Source: Candidatus Poribacteria bacterium
Lineage (GTDB): Bacteria; Poribacteria; WGA-4E; WGA-3G
Length of the DNA stretch: 64,000 nucleotides
Direction: 5' to 3'
NCBI GenBank assembly: GCA_022821495.1
Contig: JAJEDN010000044.1
Location: 47,353-111,352 of the forward strand
Shown here: piece after piece, positions 18,018-25,717 of the stretch
Layout of the letters: each line of letters opens with the position of its first letter
Position numbering within the stretch: the first letter of the stretch is position 1
Made by a program: the position numbers and the translations under genes
The notes under the pieces: model-generated
What the model was told of the DNA's origin: nothing
Seen by the model: the letters and a program-made list of their open reading frames with translations, nothing else
Databases searched by the model: none

Positions 18018-19838
18018 TTAGGATGATGGATAGGCATCTAAAGCGGCATGCCATTTCGTGAACTGGGCGACGCGCAATTCGGAATCCACTGGAATTTCAA
18101 GCGGTCTACCGCGAGTATCAACAACTAAGCCAACGACACCGCCGAACACCTCGGTTTCAATAGGTTGACCGTTCCCGGAACCGAGGTCAAACCGCCGTGA
18201 AGGTTGAAGTTTCAGTGTCGCCTTTTCACCCAAAGGAAGTGGATAGCGACGGAGTTCACCGAACTGGATATTTTCACTGATTGAAGCTATTCCGTCACCA
18301 TTGACCTCAATAGTGAGACATTCGTCTCCAGTATTTCCAGTGCCGATCGGGGCAATGGAGGTGCCCAGATGAATGAGGCAATCTCGTTCAAAGACATGCG
18401 TTGCGGCTTCTGGGTTGACTTGCGCGAGGACACCGAGTTGGGGCATCATGAAAATGCTGTCAACGGCGAGATGGGTTATGCCTTCGGGTTGAAATGCGTC
18501 TATCATCATGAGCATCGCTTGTTGCCGACGGGGTGCGTGCGATAAAACACCCCCGCTCCCGATAAGCATATCCAAAGAGAGCATATTAACGAGCGTCTGG
18601 CCACTCTCCGCCTGATCAAAGGCTTCAGAGATCGTGCGCTGTTGTTGGACCCCGCGCAATTCAACCGCCAGTTGTTTATGCTGTTCAAAAGCGAGCCGGA
18701 GTGCCTCACGTGCAATCGCCTGTTCCAGAATTAACTCTTGCAGGGTTTGTGGGATCGTCGTCGGACGAATCATCTTGTTTTTAATGCGATTCCGGAGATC
18801 CCCTACCTCAATGTCAAACGGCACCCACCGGAGAACGTTTTCTAAGCCTGCTTCAGCGAGGACATTCGAGACGCTGTAACTCATACCGAGGTTCGCACTG
18901 ACAGTTCGGTTAAAGATCGATTCCGATTCCTTATTTTTGAAAACAGAAAAGACATCTGTCGTCGCGCCACCGATGTCCACACCGACCACTTCAATATCCT
19001 GTTGTTCAGAGACGGTCTGGATGATCTCTCCGACTGCCCCAGGTGTTGGCATGATAGGTGCGTCCGTCCAGTCGATGAGTCGCTTGTAGCCGGGGGCATG
19101 CGCCATGACGTGCTCAAGGAATTGCTCCTGAATCTTGTGGCGTGTTGGCATCAAATTTTCACGTTCCAAAACGGGGCGGAGGTTGTCTACCATCTCCAAA
19201 GCCATCACATCTTGCAAACGTTCTTGGATTGATTCACGGGCATCCATATTTCCAGCATAGATCAGGGGAAGTTCGTAAGCGATCCCGAGCCGCGGTCTTG
19301 GACGTGCAGCCGCGATAATCTCAGCCAATTCGACGACGTGAGAAGTCGTTCCACCATCAACGCCACCAGAGAGGAGTAGCATATCCGGTCGGAGATGACG
19401 GATACGTTCAATTTTTTCGTGTGGGAGGCGTTTGTCGTTAGAGGCAATGACATCCATAACAATCGCGCCAGCCCCGAGCGCAGCACGTTCCGCGCTCTCG
19501 CCAGTGAGGTTACGCACAACACCGGCGACCATCATCTGAAGCCCACCGCCTGCGCTGCTGGTCGAAATATAGATGTCAACACCTTCGTCGCCGTTTTGTG
19601 GTTTTATGATGATCCCATTATTAAGGAGTTTGCGACCTGCGAGTTCCTCAACTTCGGTAATAGCATTGATAACGCCTGCGGTTACATCTTCGACGGGTGC
19701 CTCAACAGTTGTGGGTGCCTCGCCCCGCACGACCAGTTGGTATTCGTCATCTCGTTTCTCAATTAAAATTGCTTTCGTCGTCGTACTGCCACAATCTGTA
19801 GCAAGAATAGAGCGGATTTCACCCGCTGCTTGGTTCAT
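18018..19838 (-). CDS. MutL/GlmL-type glutamate mutase accessory ATPase
   Basis: 606 residues with two actin/Hsp70-like (ASKHA) phosphate-binding motifs, ATDCGSTTTKAILI near the N-terminus and GVDIGGATTDVFSV near residue 285, the architecture of the GlmL/MutL family. Members accompany B12-dependent carbon-skeleton or amino mutases and are thought to reactivate them, like eutA or ddrA products. No mutase subunit (GlmE, GlmS or an amino mutase) lies in this window, so its client is remote or unknown. GGAGAAAA precedes the ATG. It is unrelated to the mismatch-repair protein also called MutL. Confidence 0.85.
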   Translation of the reverse strand: MNQAAGEIRSILATDCGSTTTKAILIEKRDDEYQLVVRGEAPTTVEAPVEDVTAGVINAITEVEELAGRKLLNNGIIIKPQNGDEGVDIYISTSSAGGGLQMMVAGVVRNLTGESAERAALGAGAIVMDVIASNDKRLPHEKIERIRHLRPDMLLLSGGVDGGTTSHVVELAEIIAAARPRPRLGIAYELPLIYAGNMDARESIQERLQDVMALEMVDNLRPVLERENLMPTRHKIQEQFLEHVMAHAPGYKRLIDWTDAPIMPTPGAVGEIIQTVSEQQDIEVVGVDIGGATTDVFSVFKNKESESIFNRTVSANLGMSYSVSNVLAEAGLENVLRWVPFDIEVGDLRNRIKNKMIRPTTIPQTLQELILEQAIAREALRLAFEQHKQLAVELRGVQQQRTISEAFDQAESGQTLVNMLSLDMLIGSGGVLSHAPRRQQAMLMMIDAFQPEGITHLAVDSIFMMPQLGVLAQVNPEAATHVFERDCLIHLGTSIAPIGTGNTGDECLTIEVNGDGIASISENIQFGELRRYPLPLGEKATLKLQPSRRFDLGSGNGQPIETEVFGGVVGLVVDTRGRPLEIPVDSELRVAQFTKWHAALDAYPSS

Positions 19839-19882
19839 ACGCGTTTTCTCCAGTCTTTATTACAGCACACCTCATAAATAAT

Positions 19883-20009
19883 TTGCGAGTTTTGCCAAAT
19901 ATGAAAGAAACCCCCTAAATCCCCCTTATCTGGGGGACTTGCAATGTCTTGCGAGTTTTGCCAAATATGAAAGAAACCCCCTAAATCCCCCTTATCTGGG
20001 GGACTTGCA
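19883..20009. repeat. 66-bp tandem direct repeat, two copies
   Basis: TTGCGAGTTTTGCCAAATAT begins both units, at 19883 and 19949, and each contains CCCCCTAAATCCCCC followed by TTATCTGGGGG, a hairpin-forming palindrome also seen at 6570 and 50980. The copies are essentially identical, so the duplication is recent. Confidence 0.85.
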
Positions 20010-20013
20010 CGGA

Positions 20014-20805
20014 TTAGTAACCTAATTGCCGCAAATATTCCCGATTCACTGTCATCCGCTCTTCATCGGAACGGTCTTCCACCATGCCCGGACAAGCCGT
20101 AATCCACCGATCATAATTGAGATCTTCTAAAGTGGACATGATTCCCGGAAAATCCATGACATTTCCAGTACCGACATCAACCCAATCCACGTCATAATTG
20201 CTACCCTCTCCACCCGTATAGCCTGCGTAATCTTGAAGATGGACGTAGACGAGGACATCACCATAACGTCGAATAGAGTCAATCGGATCGTAGCCCCAGA
20301 GTGCGGAATGCGAAACGTCTATGCACAACTTGCACTTTCGGAGCAGGCTCATATATTTAGCCCAGTCGTCAATTGAATCGACCGTGGTGTTTGTGTGGAT
20401 ATGATAACAGACATCCAAACCGTATTGCGCGGCGTATTCTGCCCAGTCTTCGGAAACGTCAGCGAGTGCTGCGAGATCGGAATTATCGACAGGTCGGTCT
20501 TGCGGTTTACCCGCTCCCATGAACATGAAACAGTCCGCCTCGACTTCTGCTGCGAAGTCAATCCGGCGTTTATTCAGCTCCATCTGTTCGGGATTTTTGT
20601 CGATTGGCAGCCCGCGTGCTGTGACAGCAGCGACGGGTAGGTCGGTATTGGCACAGACCTGTCGAATCCGCTGTGGTGTTCCGACCCAGTCCAAAGATTG
20701 ACGCATCTCCCAACCGTCCCAACCTGCGCTTTTGAGTTGGGTCAACAGTTCTTCAAAATCAGGTTGTTGCCAACGTAATGTACTATATCCAAATTTGAAA
20801 CCCAT
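20014..20805 (-). CDS. Sugar phosphate isomerase/epimerase-like TIM barrel
   Basis: 263 residues of the xylose-isomerase-like (AP endonuclease family 2) barrel. Metal-ligand-bearing strands are visible: DVCYHIHTNTTV, CIDVSHSALWG with Asp and His, and VYVHLQDYAG. The family includes IolE, inosose and ketose epimerases; the exact substrate is unclear. GGAGAAACAC precedes the ATG. It stands alone, beside the IS element. IolE-like dehydratase activity is possible but unproven. Confidence 0.78.
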   Translation of the reverse strand: MGFKFGYSTLRWQQPDFEELLTQLKSAGWDGWEMRQSLDWVGTPQRIRQVCANTDLPVAAVTARGLPIDKNPEQMELNKRRIDFAAEVEADCFMFMGAGKPQDRPVDNSDLAALADVSEDWAEYAAQYGLDVCYHIHTNTTVDSIDDWAKYMSLLRKCKLCIDVSHSALWGYDPIDSIRRYGDVLVYVHLQDYAGYTGGEGSNYDVDWVDVGTGNVMDFPGIMSTLEDLNYDRWITACPGMVEDRSDEERMTVNREYLRQLGY

Positions 20806-20879
20806 GTGTTTCTCCTTGTTCTTTGGCTGTTGGCTGTCGGCTGTCAGCCATTTAAAATATTATACCACATTTGGAAGTG

Positions 20880-21090
20880 ATAGCACCCACTACCTAAAGG
20901 TAGGGGCTTCGGTTTCATACTCTCACTGCGAGGCATGCGGTTTTCTCAAAGAGAAGACCGTCTTATTTTCGCTCCACCAGCGGGCGTTTCCCTGTAGTAT
21001 TCTACAGGCATATCGTTACGTAACGGCTATCCCTGCCCGCAATATATTTATAGCAGCGTTGATGTCTCGGTCGTGGTGTGAACCACATTC
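20880..21090 (-). ncRNA. Candidate omega RNA of TnpB
   Basis: TnpB guide RNAs are made from the 3' end of tnpB through the right end of the element. Here that stretch has several stem-forming pairs: CTGTAG/CTACAG, CGGTCTTCTC/GAGAAAACCG and the terminal CTACC/GGTAG hairpin. The guide would be the host sequence just beyond 20880. Position is inferred from the family, not from a covariance match. Confidence 0.45.
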
Positions 21091-22134
21091 GGGACATGTC
21101 CACCGTCTATCTTTCAATGTGAGATTTTCGTTATGAAAACCGCAATTACTACAAGGTTTTGTTGTAGCAGTCCATTGATCTATCTCTTTCAAAAGACGCT
21201 TATGTTTACTACACTTATACCTCAATATCTCAACGAACTGGTAGAAAGCAAGGTCAGAGACTTTGCGTCCCCACAATCGCTTCATACCGTCAAGGTTCAA
21301 GGTTTCAATGACAATCTTATCAAACTTTTTACAGATTTTGCTTGCGAGTTGCCAATGAAAATCTTTGCGTTGATTAGAAATCTTACGGTGCAGTCGTGCG
21401 ATTTGTCTGACACACCACCACCAACCGTTAGAACCTTTGACTTTACGACTCAATGCCTTATTGAGAGACCGAAGTTTGTTCAAGGAGTGTTTCAAGGGTT
21501 CGGGGTGTTGTATCTTTTCACCCGTGCTAAGGGTCAAATATGCGTCTTTCATGCCGAAGTCTGCCCCAACGCTTTTACCTGTTGTCGGCAGTGGTTTAAA
21601 ATCTGTATAGGTTGTTGTAAGACAAAGCCAATAGTTCCCGCAACTATCACGCTTTATCGTAACTTGGCGAATCCTCCCATGCCATTGACGGTGCTTATGA
21701 AAAGTGTACGGTATCCTATCAAACTGCCACTTACGTGTTGTAGGATTCCATTTACGAAAAGTCAACGTAATACGATTGTTTTTCAGAGACCAACCCGCAG
21801 ACCCCGGGTAAGTGATAGATTTGAACTTATGTTGCTTTTTAATTTTCGGTCTGCCACCAAGTTTCCTAAAAAAACGATCATAAGCTTTATCAATACGCAT
21901 AAGTTCTTGTTGCACCGCTTGACTTGGCAACAGATTCCAATGGGGGTGCGTGGTTCGTTTCAACACCTTGAAGTGTGCATCCATAGCATTGTAATGCGCA
22001 TAAGGCAGTCCGTCTTTATAGCGTTGACGCTGCCACTCGTGAAAATACTTATGCACTTGCCATATATCATCAAGCAAATTGCCAATGCGGATTGTATTCG
22101 ATTGTTTTCCCAATGGGTATTTATAGTTTTTCAT
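21016..22134 (-). CDS. tnpB: RNA-guided nuclease TnpB
   Basis: 372 residues with an intact RuvC-like triad: Asp192 (VGADFGMKD), Glu277 (KIVIETLNLDGM) and Asp357 (HHDRDINAA). A zinc ribbon uses Cys328/331 and Cys347/350 (CSNCG...CPECG). All catalytic residues are present, so it should be able to cut DNA next to its TAM when loaded with an omega RNA. The long plus-strand ORF 21133-22224 is its antisense shadow. The upstream promoter is consensus-like. Confidence 0.93.
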   Translation of the reverse strand: MKNYKYPLGKQSNTIRIGNLLDDIWQVHKYFHEWQRQRYKDGLPYAHYNAMDAHFKVLKRTTHPHWNLLPSQAVQQELMRIDKAYDRFFRKLGGRPKIKKQHKFKSITYPGSAGWSLKNNRITLTFRKWNPTTRKWQFDRIPYTFHKHRQWHGRIRQVTIKRDSCGNYWLCLTTTYTDFKPLPTTGKSVGADFGMKDAYLTLSTGEKIQHPEPLKHSLNKLRSLNKALSRKVKGSNGWWWCVRQIARLHRKISNQRKDFHWQLASKICKKFDKIVIETLNLDGMKRLWGRKVSDLAFYQFVEILRYKCSKHKRLLKEIDQWTATTKPCSNCGFHNENLTLKDRRWTCPECGSHHDRDINAAINILRAGIAVT

Positions 22135-22231
22135 GGTATATCAAGTATCAAGTCTTTAACCTCTACACAGTGGATAGGCAGACACGCAGCCTTGCGACTA
22201 CGCTGTGTATGTCTGCCAACTTAATATAAAT

Positions 22232-22260
22232 ATCATACTACAATTTTAGGGAATCGTCAA
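22232..22260 (-). promoter_or_regulatory. tnpB promoter
   Basis: Minus strand TTGACG, 17-base spacer, TATGAT, inside the element about 100 bases upstream of tnpB. Confidence 0.55.
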
Positions 22261-22396
22261 GTCTTTTTTGACTTTCAAACACAAGGTTTCCCCTACATCC
22301 CGCAAGCTAAAGCATGGGTCTTGGCGGGAAGATGATAAATTGCAGAGGCATTTAGGCATCGGCTGACGGCTAATGGCTGAAAACTGAATAAATTGC

Positions 22397-22425
22397 TTGC
22401 TATAAACGTCCACTTTTGTTAAACT
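22397..22425 (+). promoter_or_regulatory. Possible promoter of the Gfo/Idh-isomerase operon
   Basis: TTGCTA, 17-base spacer, TAAACT, about 50 bases before the Gfo/Idh start. The -10 is the same as that proposed at 53751. Confidence 0.45.
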
Positions 22426-22475
22426 ATAGCCGTAAAACTTAGGGATTTTGGAATACCCATTTTTAAGGAGAAAAC

Positions 22476-23441
22476 ATGGATAAAGTGAAACTCGGTTTTA
22501 TCGGAACCGGTGGCATGGCTGGCGCGCACATGAACAACCTCAAAGATAACTTTGAAGATGTCGAATTTTGTGCGATGTGCGATATTTCGGAAGACCGCGC
22601 GAAAGCACGTGCCGAAGAATTCGGCGGAAACGCTTATACAGACTATCGGGTCATGTACGACAAAGAGGATTTGGACGCGGTTTATATCTGCACACCGCCG
22701 TTTGCACACGGTGAACAGGAACGTATCGCTTGTGAACAAGGCATCGCGATGTTCATTGAGAAACCGATTCATTCTGAACTTGAACCCGCAATCATCATCA
22801 ATGAAGACGTTGAGCGGAGTGGTGTGATCACAAGCGTTGGTTACCACTGGCGTTATGGTGGTAATGCGCAGAATGCGAAAGCCATGCTCGATGAGCAGCC
22901 CCAAATTCTCGGCGCGCTCGGTTACTGGATCGGTGGTATGCCTGGTACACCGTGGTGGCGGGTTCGCGCACAATCTGGTGGACAGCACGTTGAACAGACA
23001 ACGCACATCTTCGATCTCGCACGTTTCCTCGTCGGTAGCGATGGCAAAACCGTACACGGTGTCGCTGCAAGCGGTAGCATGACGCACATCGAAAACTACG
23101 ATGTTGATGACATCAGCATGGTGAACATCGAGTTTAAGAACGGTGCTGTCGCGAATATCGTCTCAAGTTGCGCTATGGAAGGCTTCGGTCGTGTCCATCT
23201 TGAAGTGTTCACGCGTGGGTTGGTCGTCACCGTTGGTGGTCCGAACAACGTGAACCGTGGTGGTGAGACAGAACCGCTTTCCGGCGACGGTGGGGCAGAC
23301 AGAGACCGTGTCTTTATTGATGCTGTTAAGAGCGGTGATGCCTCTAAGATCCTATCGCCTTATAGCGACGCATTAGAGACGCTCCGCATCATGCTCGCGG
23401 CAAGTACGTCCTTCCGCACTGGTAAGGCAGTAGATCTATAG
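22476..23441 (+). CDS. Gfo/Idh/MocA family oxidoreductase
   Basis: 321 residues. The N-terminal Rossmann domain starts LGFIGTGGMAGAH (GxGxxG) and carries the family EKP motif in FIEKPIHS; the C-terminal alpha/beta domain includes HWRYGGN and GGQHVEQTTHIFDLARFLVG, where the His pair helps catalysis. These NAD(P)-dependent enzymes oxidise or reduce sugars and inositols. It is followed by a hydroxypyruvate-isomerase-like gene 51 bases downstream, a common pairing in carbohydrate use. Substrate is not determined. Confidence 0.9.
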   Translation: MDKVKLGFIGTGGMAGAHMNNLKDNFEDVEFCAMCDISEDRAKARAEEFGGNAYTDYRVMYDKEDLDAVYICTPPFAHGEQERIACEQGIAMFIEKPIHSELEPAIIINEDVERSGVITSVGYHWRYGGNAQNAKAMLDEQPQILGALGYWIGGMPGTPWWRVRAQSGGQHVEQTTHIFDLARFLVGSDGKTVHGVAASGSMTHIENYDVDDISMVNIEFKNGAVANIVSSCAMEGFGRVHLEVFTRGLVVTVGGPNNVNRGGETEPLSGDGGADRDRVFIDAVKSGDASKILSPYSDALETLRIMLAASTSFRTGKAVDL

Positions 23442-23450
23442 AAAATAACG

Positions 23451-23470
23451 GGACGAGGCAACCTCGCCCC
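23451..23470. repeat. Short palindrome between operon genes
   Basis: CGAGGCAACCTCG followed by CCCCTACG, a dispersed palindromic unit located between two co-directional genes. Confidence 0.5.
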
Positions 23471-23492
23471 TACGATAAAGAAAGAGAGAATT

Positions 23493-24248
23493 ATGTCAAT
23501 TAATCAATCCATCTGCTTTGGTGGTTTCAGCCGTGGCAGAGACCCCATAGATGTTATTAAGAAAGCCGCGGAAATCGGCTATAAATCTGTTGAGATGCTG
23601 CCCGCAGAATACTGGTCCGTCGTTAAGGATCATGGGATGCGCGTCGCAATTATTGTAGGACACTCATCGCTTCCATCTGGATTGAACGATCCGAGCAACC
23701 ATGATAGGATTGAGGATGAACTCCTCAAGAATATCGACATCGCGGCGGAAAACGACATCCCTGGACTCATCTGCTTCTCTGGGAATCGGGAAGGTCGATC
23801 GGAAGAAGAAGGACGCGATAACACGATCGCAGGCCTGTCTCGCGTCACCAAATACGCTGAAGAGAAGGAGATCAACCTCTGTGTTGAACTCCTTAACAGC
23901 AAAGTTAACCATCCGGACTATCAATGCGATACGACGGCGTGGGGTGTTGAGGTTTGTAAGGGTGTCGGTTCGCCACGGGCGCAGTTGCTCTACGACATCT
24001 ATCACATGCAGATTATGGAAGGCGATCTCATCCGTAACATCACGGACTACAGTGAATACATCGGGCATTACCATACTGCTGGTAATCCGGGTAGAAACGA
24101 CCTCGACGATGAGCAGGAAATTTATTATCCTGCCGTGATGCGCGCTATCGCCAAAACCGGATACGAGCTTTATGTAGGACACGAATTTGGTCCCAAAGGC
24201 GATGCATTTGACGCGATGCAACACGCGTATGACGTATGTAACGTTTAA
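23493..24248 (+). CDS. Hydroxypyruvate isomerase-like TIM barrel
   Basis: 251 residues with the Hyi/OtnI-type signature stretches CFSGNREG, CVELLNSKVNHPDY, LLYDIYHMQIMEGD and GHYHTAGNPGRND. The Glu, Asp, His and Glu residues on these strands are the expected metal ligands. Known relatives interconvert hydroxypyruvate and tartronate semialdehyde or epimerise ketoses. It follows the Gfo/Idh gene and both probably act on one carbohydrate. A strong terminator ends the operon. Confidence 0.82.
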   Translation: MSINQSICFGGFSRGRDPIDVIKKAAEIGYKSVEMLPAEYWSVVKDHGMRVAIIVGHSSLPSGLNDPSNHDRIEDELLKNIDIAAENDIPGLICFSGNREGRSEEEGRDNTIAGLSRVTKYAEEKEINLCVELLNSKVNHPDYQCDTTAWGVEVCKGVGSPRAQLLYDIYHMQIMEGDLIRNITDYSEYIGHYHTAGNPGRNDLDDEQEIYYPAVMRAIAKTGYELYVGHEFGPKGDAFDAMQHAYDVCNV

Positions 24249-24269
24249 GGGCATCTACAGAAGGTTATA

Positions 24270-24302
24270 GGGGCAGGTTTCTCTATACCTGTCCCTTTTT
24301 TT
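24270..24302 (+). terminator. Rho-independent terminator
   Basis: GGGGCAGGT and ACCTGTCCC form a 9-bp stem with one G-T pair, followed by seven T residues, 21 bases after the isomerase stop. Confidence 0.9.
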
Positions 24303-24371
24303 CGCACCGAATGCAGACGGGGTTTGCAACCCCGCTAATTAACCGAACACCACCTATAGGAGAAACTCTAA

Positions 24372-25193
24372 ATGAGAATCCTAAATTGGCTCATACTCAC
24401 AACACTCATAGTCGCTGTTTACCTGACATCAGTCGCAAGTGCTGGTCTCAATGACGGTTTACTGATCTATCTGCCTTTTGATGAACGTTCAGGACAAACC
24501 GCTGCTGATCAGAGCGGGAACGGTAACGATGCGAAATTGATCGATGGTGCCAAATGGAAACCGAACGGCGGTAAAATCGGCGGTGCTGTGGAACTCGACG
24601 GCGCAGGTGCCGTCGTTGAAGACCCGAACGGCGCAGATTATATCAACGGACTTGACGCTTTTACGATTTCTGTTTGGGTAAAATCTGATTCAGTTGGACA
24701 CGACAGAGGTATTGTCTTTGCTACAGATCCGGATGGTGGAGACAACACGTTCGGGTTCTGCTACGATGCCGCAAGTTGGTCAACGCCAGGGGGTACGAAT
24801 CTTGTCAAGGGCGCCATTTCGACAACGGGCGGTGGTCAAGCGTATGAGGGAAAAAGCGATGTGCAAACGACTGACTGGCAACACCTCGTTTTTACTTGGA
24901 AAAGTGGTGAAAAACTGGCCCTCTATATTGATGGCGAGCTTGATGATGATCCTACACACAATGACGACGGTAAAGTGGGAACAATCTCAGGTGCCACCAA
25001 ATTATTCGTTGGTAAAGGGGCAAAGGATAATAATGGCACATCGTGGCCTGGACTCATAGACGACATTCGCATCTATGACAGAGCATTGACCGAAGCAGAG
25101 ATTGCGGATTTGGCAAGTGGTGTCCTCGCTGTCGAAGCGGACGGAAAATTAGCGACCACTTGGGCACACCTCAAGCAAAGACGTACCGATTAG
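24372..25193 (+). CDS. Secreted LamG-domain protein with GK..TTW...K tail
   Basis: 273 residues. A signal peptide (LILTTLIVAVYLTSVASA) is followed by a LamG/concanavalin-like domain: LLIYLPFDERSGQTAADQSG, FTISVWVKSD, WQHLVFTWKSGEKLALYIDG and GLIDDIRIYDRALTEAEI. Such domains bind glycans or proteins outside the cell. The protein ends GVLAVEADGKLATTWAHLK, matching the tail of the secreted protein at 16935. A preceding palindrome CGGGGTTTGCAACCCCG near 24316 is one of the dispersed units. It is monocistronic, with a hairpin after the stop. Confidence 0.88.
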   Translation: MRILNWLILTTLIVAVYLTSVASAGLNDGLLIYLPFDERSGQTAADQSGNGNDAKLIDGAKWKPNGGKIGGAVELDGAGAVVEDPNGADYINGLDAFTISVWVKSDSVGHDRGIVFATDPDGGDNTFGFCYDAASWSTPGGTNLVKGAISTTGGGQAYEGKSDVQTTDWQHLVFTWKSGEKLALYIDGELDDDPTHNDDGKVGTISGATKLFVGKGAKDNNGTSWPGLIDDIRIYDRALTEAEIADLASGVLAVEADGKLATTWAHLKQRRTD

Positions 25194-25210
25194 CACCTAT
25201 CTTGTAAATA

Positions 25211-25243
25211 TGGGTAGGTGTGTTATCAAAACATGCCTACCCA
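25211..25243 (+). terminator. Hairpin after the LamG gene
   Basis: TGGGTAGG and CCTACCCA form a perfect 8-bp stem, but there is no T-run, so termination is only likely. The track ORF start at 25210 overlaps it. Confidence 0.45.
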
Positions 25244-25263
25244 ACGCACAGCGTGGAGATATT

Positions 25264-25665
25264 ATGCAAGCATCTTTTGAAAACACACGGACAGATCAGA
25301 CATCGTTTCGGAACCATGTAAAATCAGAATTCTCGAAAATCCGTAAAAAGATCACCGAACCCGCTGTGGAAGATCGGGATTTTTTCCCTACACCGGATTT
25401 GGTATTCAATGATGCCCTCTTTCTGATGGAAACCCTCTTTACTTCCGGCATTCCGACCCCGGACATCCGTTGGACGAAAGAGGGCACCCTTAATTTTAAA
25501 TGGCATCTTGAAGATGGCGTAGCGATGTTAGAAATATACGGTGATGGACTTGTTGTCTATAATGTAACCCGCGATGATGAGCGTCCAGATGAAGTATCTT
25601 TCACATTGACGGATACTGCGAGCCTACAAGATTGCCTCGTAAGACTAAACCGCCTTTTCCAGTAA
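25264..25665 (+). CDS. Hypothetical protein, paralog of the 31811 gene
   Basis: 133 residues from ATG 25264, which has GGAG upstream; the track start at 25210 lies in a hairpin. I do not recognise a named family, but it clearly resembles the protein at 31811: an N-terminal helix rich in charged residues, then GIPTPDIRWTKEGTLNFKWH against AIPMPDLMWLEDGGIGLEWR, a YGD motif, and a closing L..L..LFQ. The two copies flank the first type I restriction locus. This copy lacks the 137-residue partner that follows 31811. Function unknown; a small regulator or orphan antitoxin-like component is possible. Confidence 0.65.
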   Translation: MQASFENTRTDQTSFRNHVKSEFSKIRKKITEPAVEDRDFFPTPDLVFNDALFLMETLFTSGIPTPDIRWTKEGTLNFKWHLEDGVAMLEIYGDGLVVYNVTRDDERPDEVSFTLTDTASLQDCLVRLNRLFQ

Positions 25666-25717
25666 CACCACTTTTGAGATTCTATCTCCAACCAAACAGA
25701 AAACGATTCATATTACT

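Larger units (their letters stand above)
20880..22334 (-). mobile_element. IS200/IS605-family element with TnpB only (IS1341-type)
   Basis: About 1.45 kb around tnpB. The right end carries CTACCTTTAGGTAG in a stem flanked by CCC and GGG, the usual subterminal hairpin. The left end carries CCCGCCAAG...CTTGCGGG, a second imperfect hairpin. No TnpA gene is present, so movement would need a TnpA in trans. On the minus strand the left end is preceded by TTTAT, a candidate target/TAM pentamer. Both flanks hold GGCTGTCGGCTGTCAGCC-type simple repeats, so it may have entered such a repeat. Exact boundaries are approximate. Confidence 0.75.

Noticed and set aside
21133-22224. 363-residue plus-strand ORF opposite tnpB
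   Set aside because: It is fully antisense to tnpB, whose catalytic motifs are intact; the translation has no domain.
22419-23087. 222-residue minus-strand ORF
   Set aside because: Shadow of the Gfo/Idh gene.
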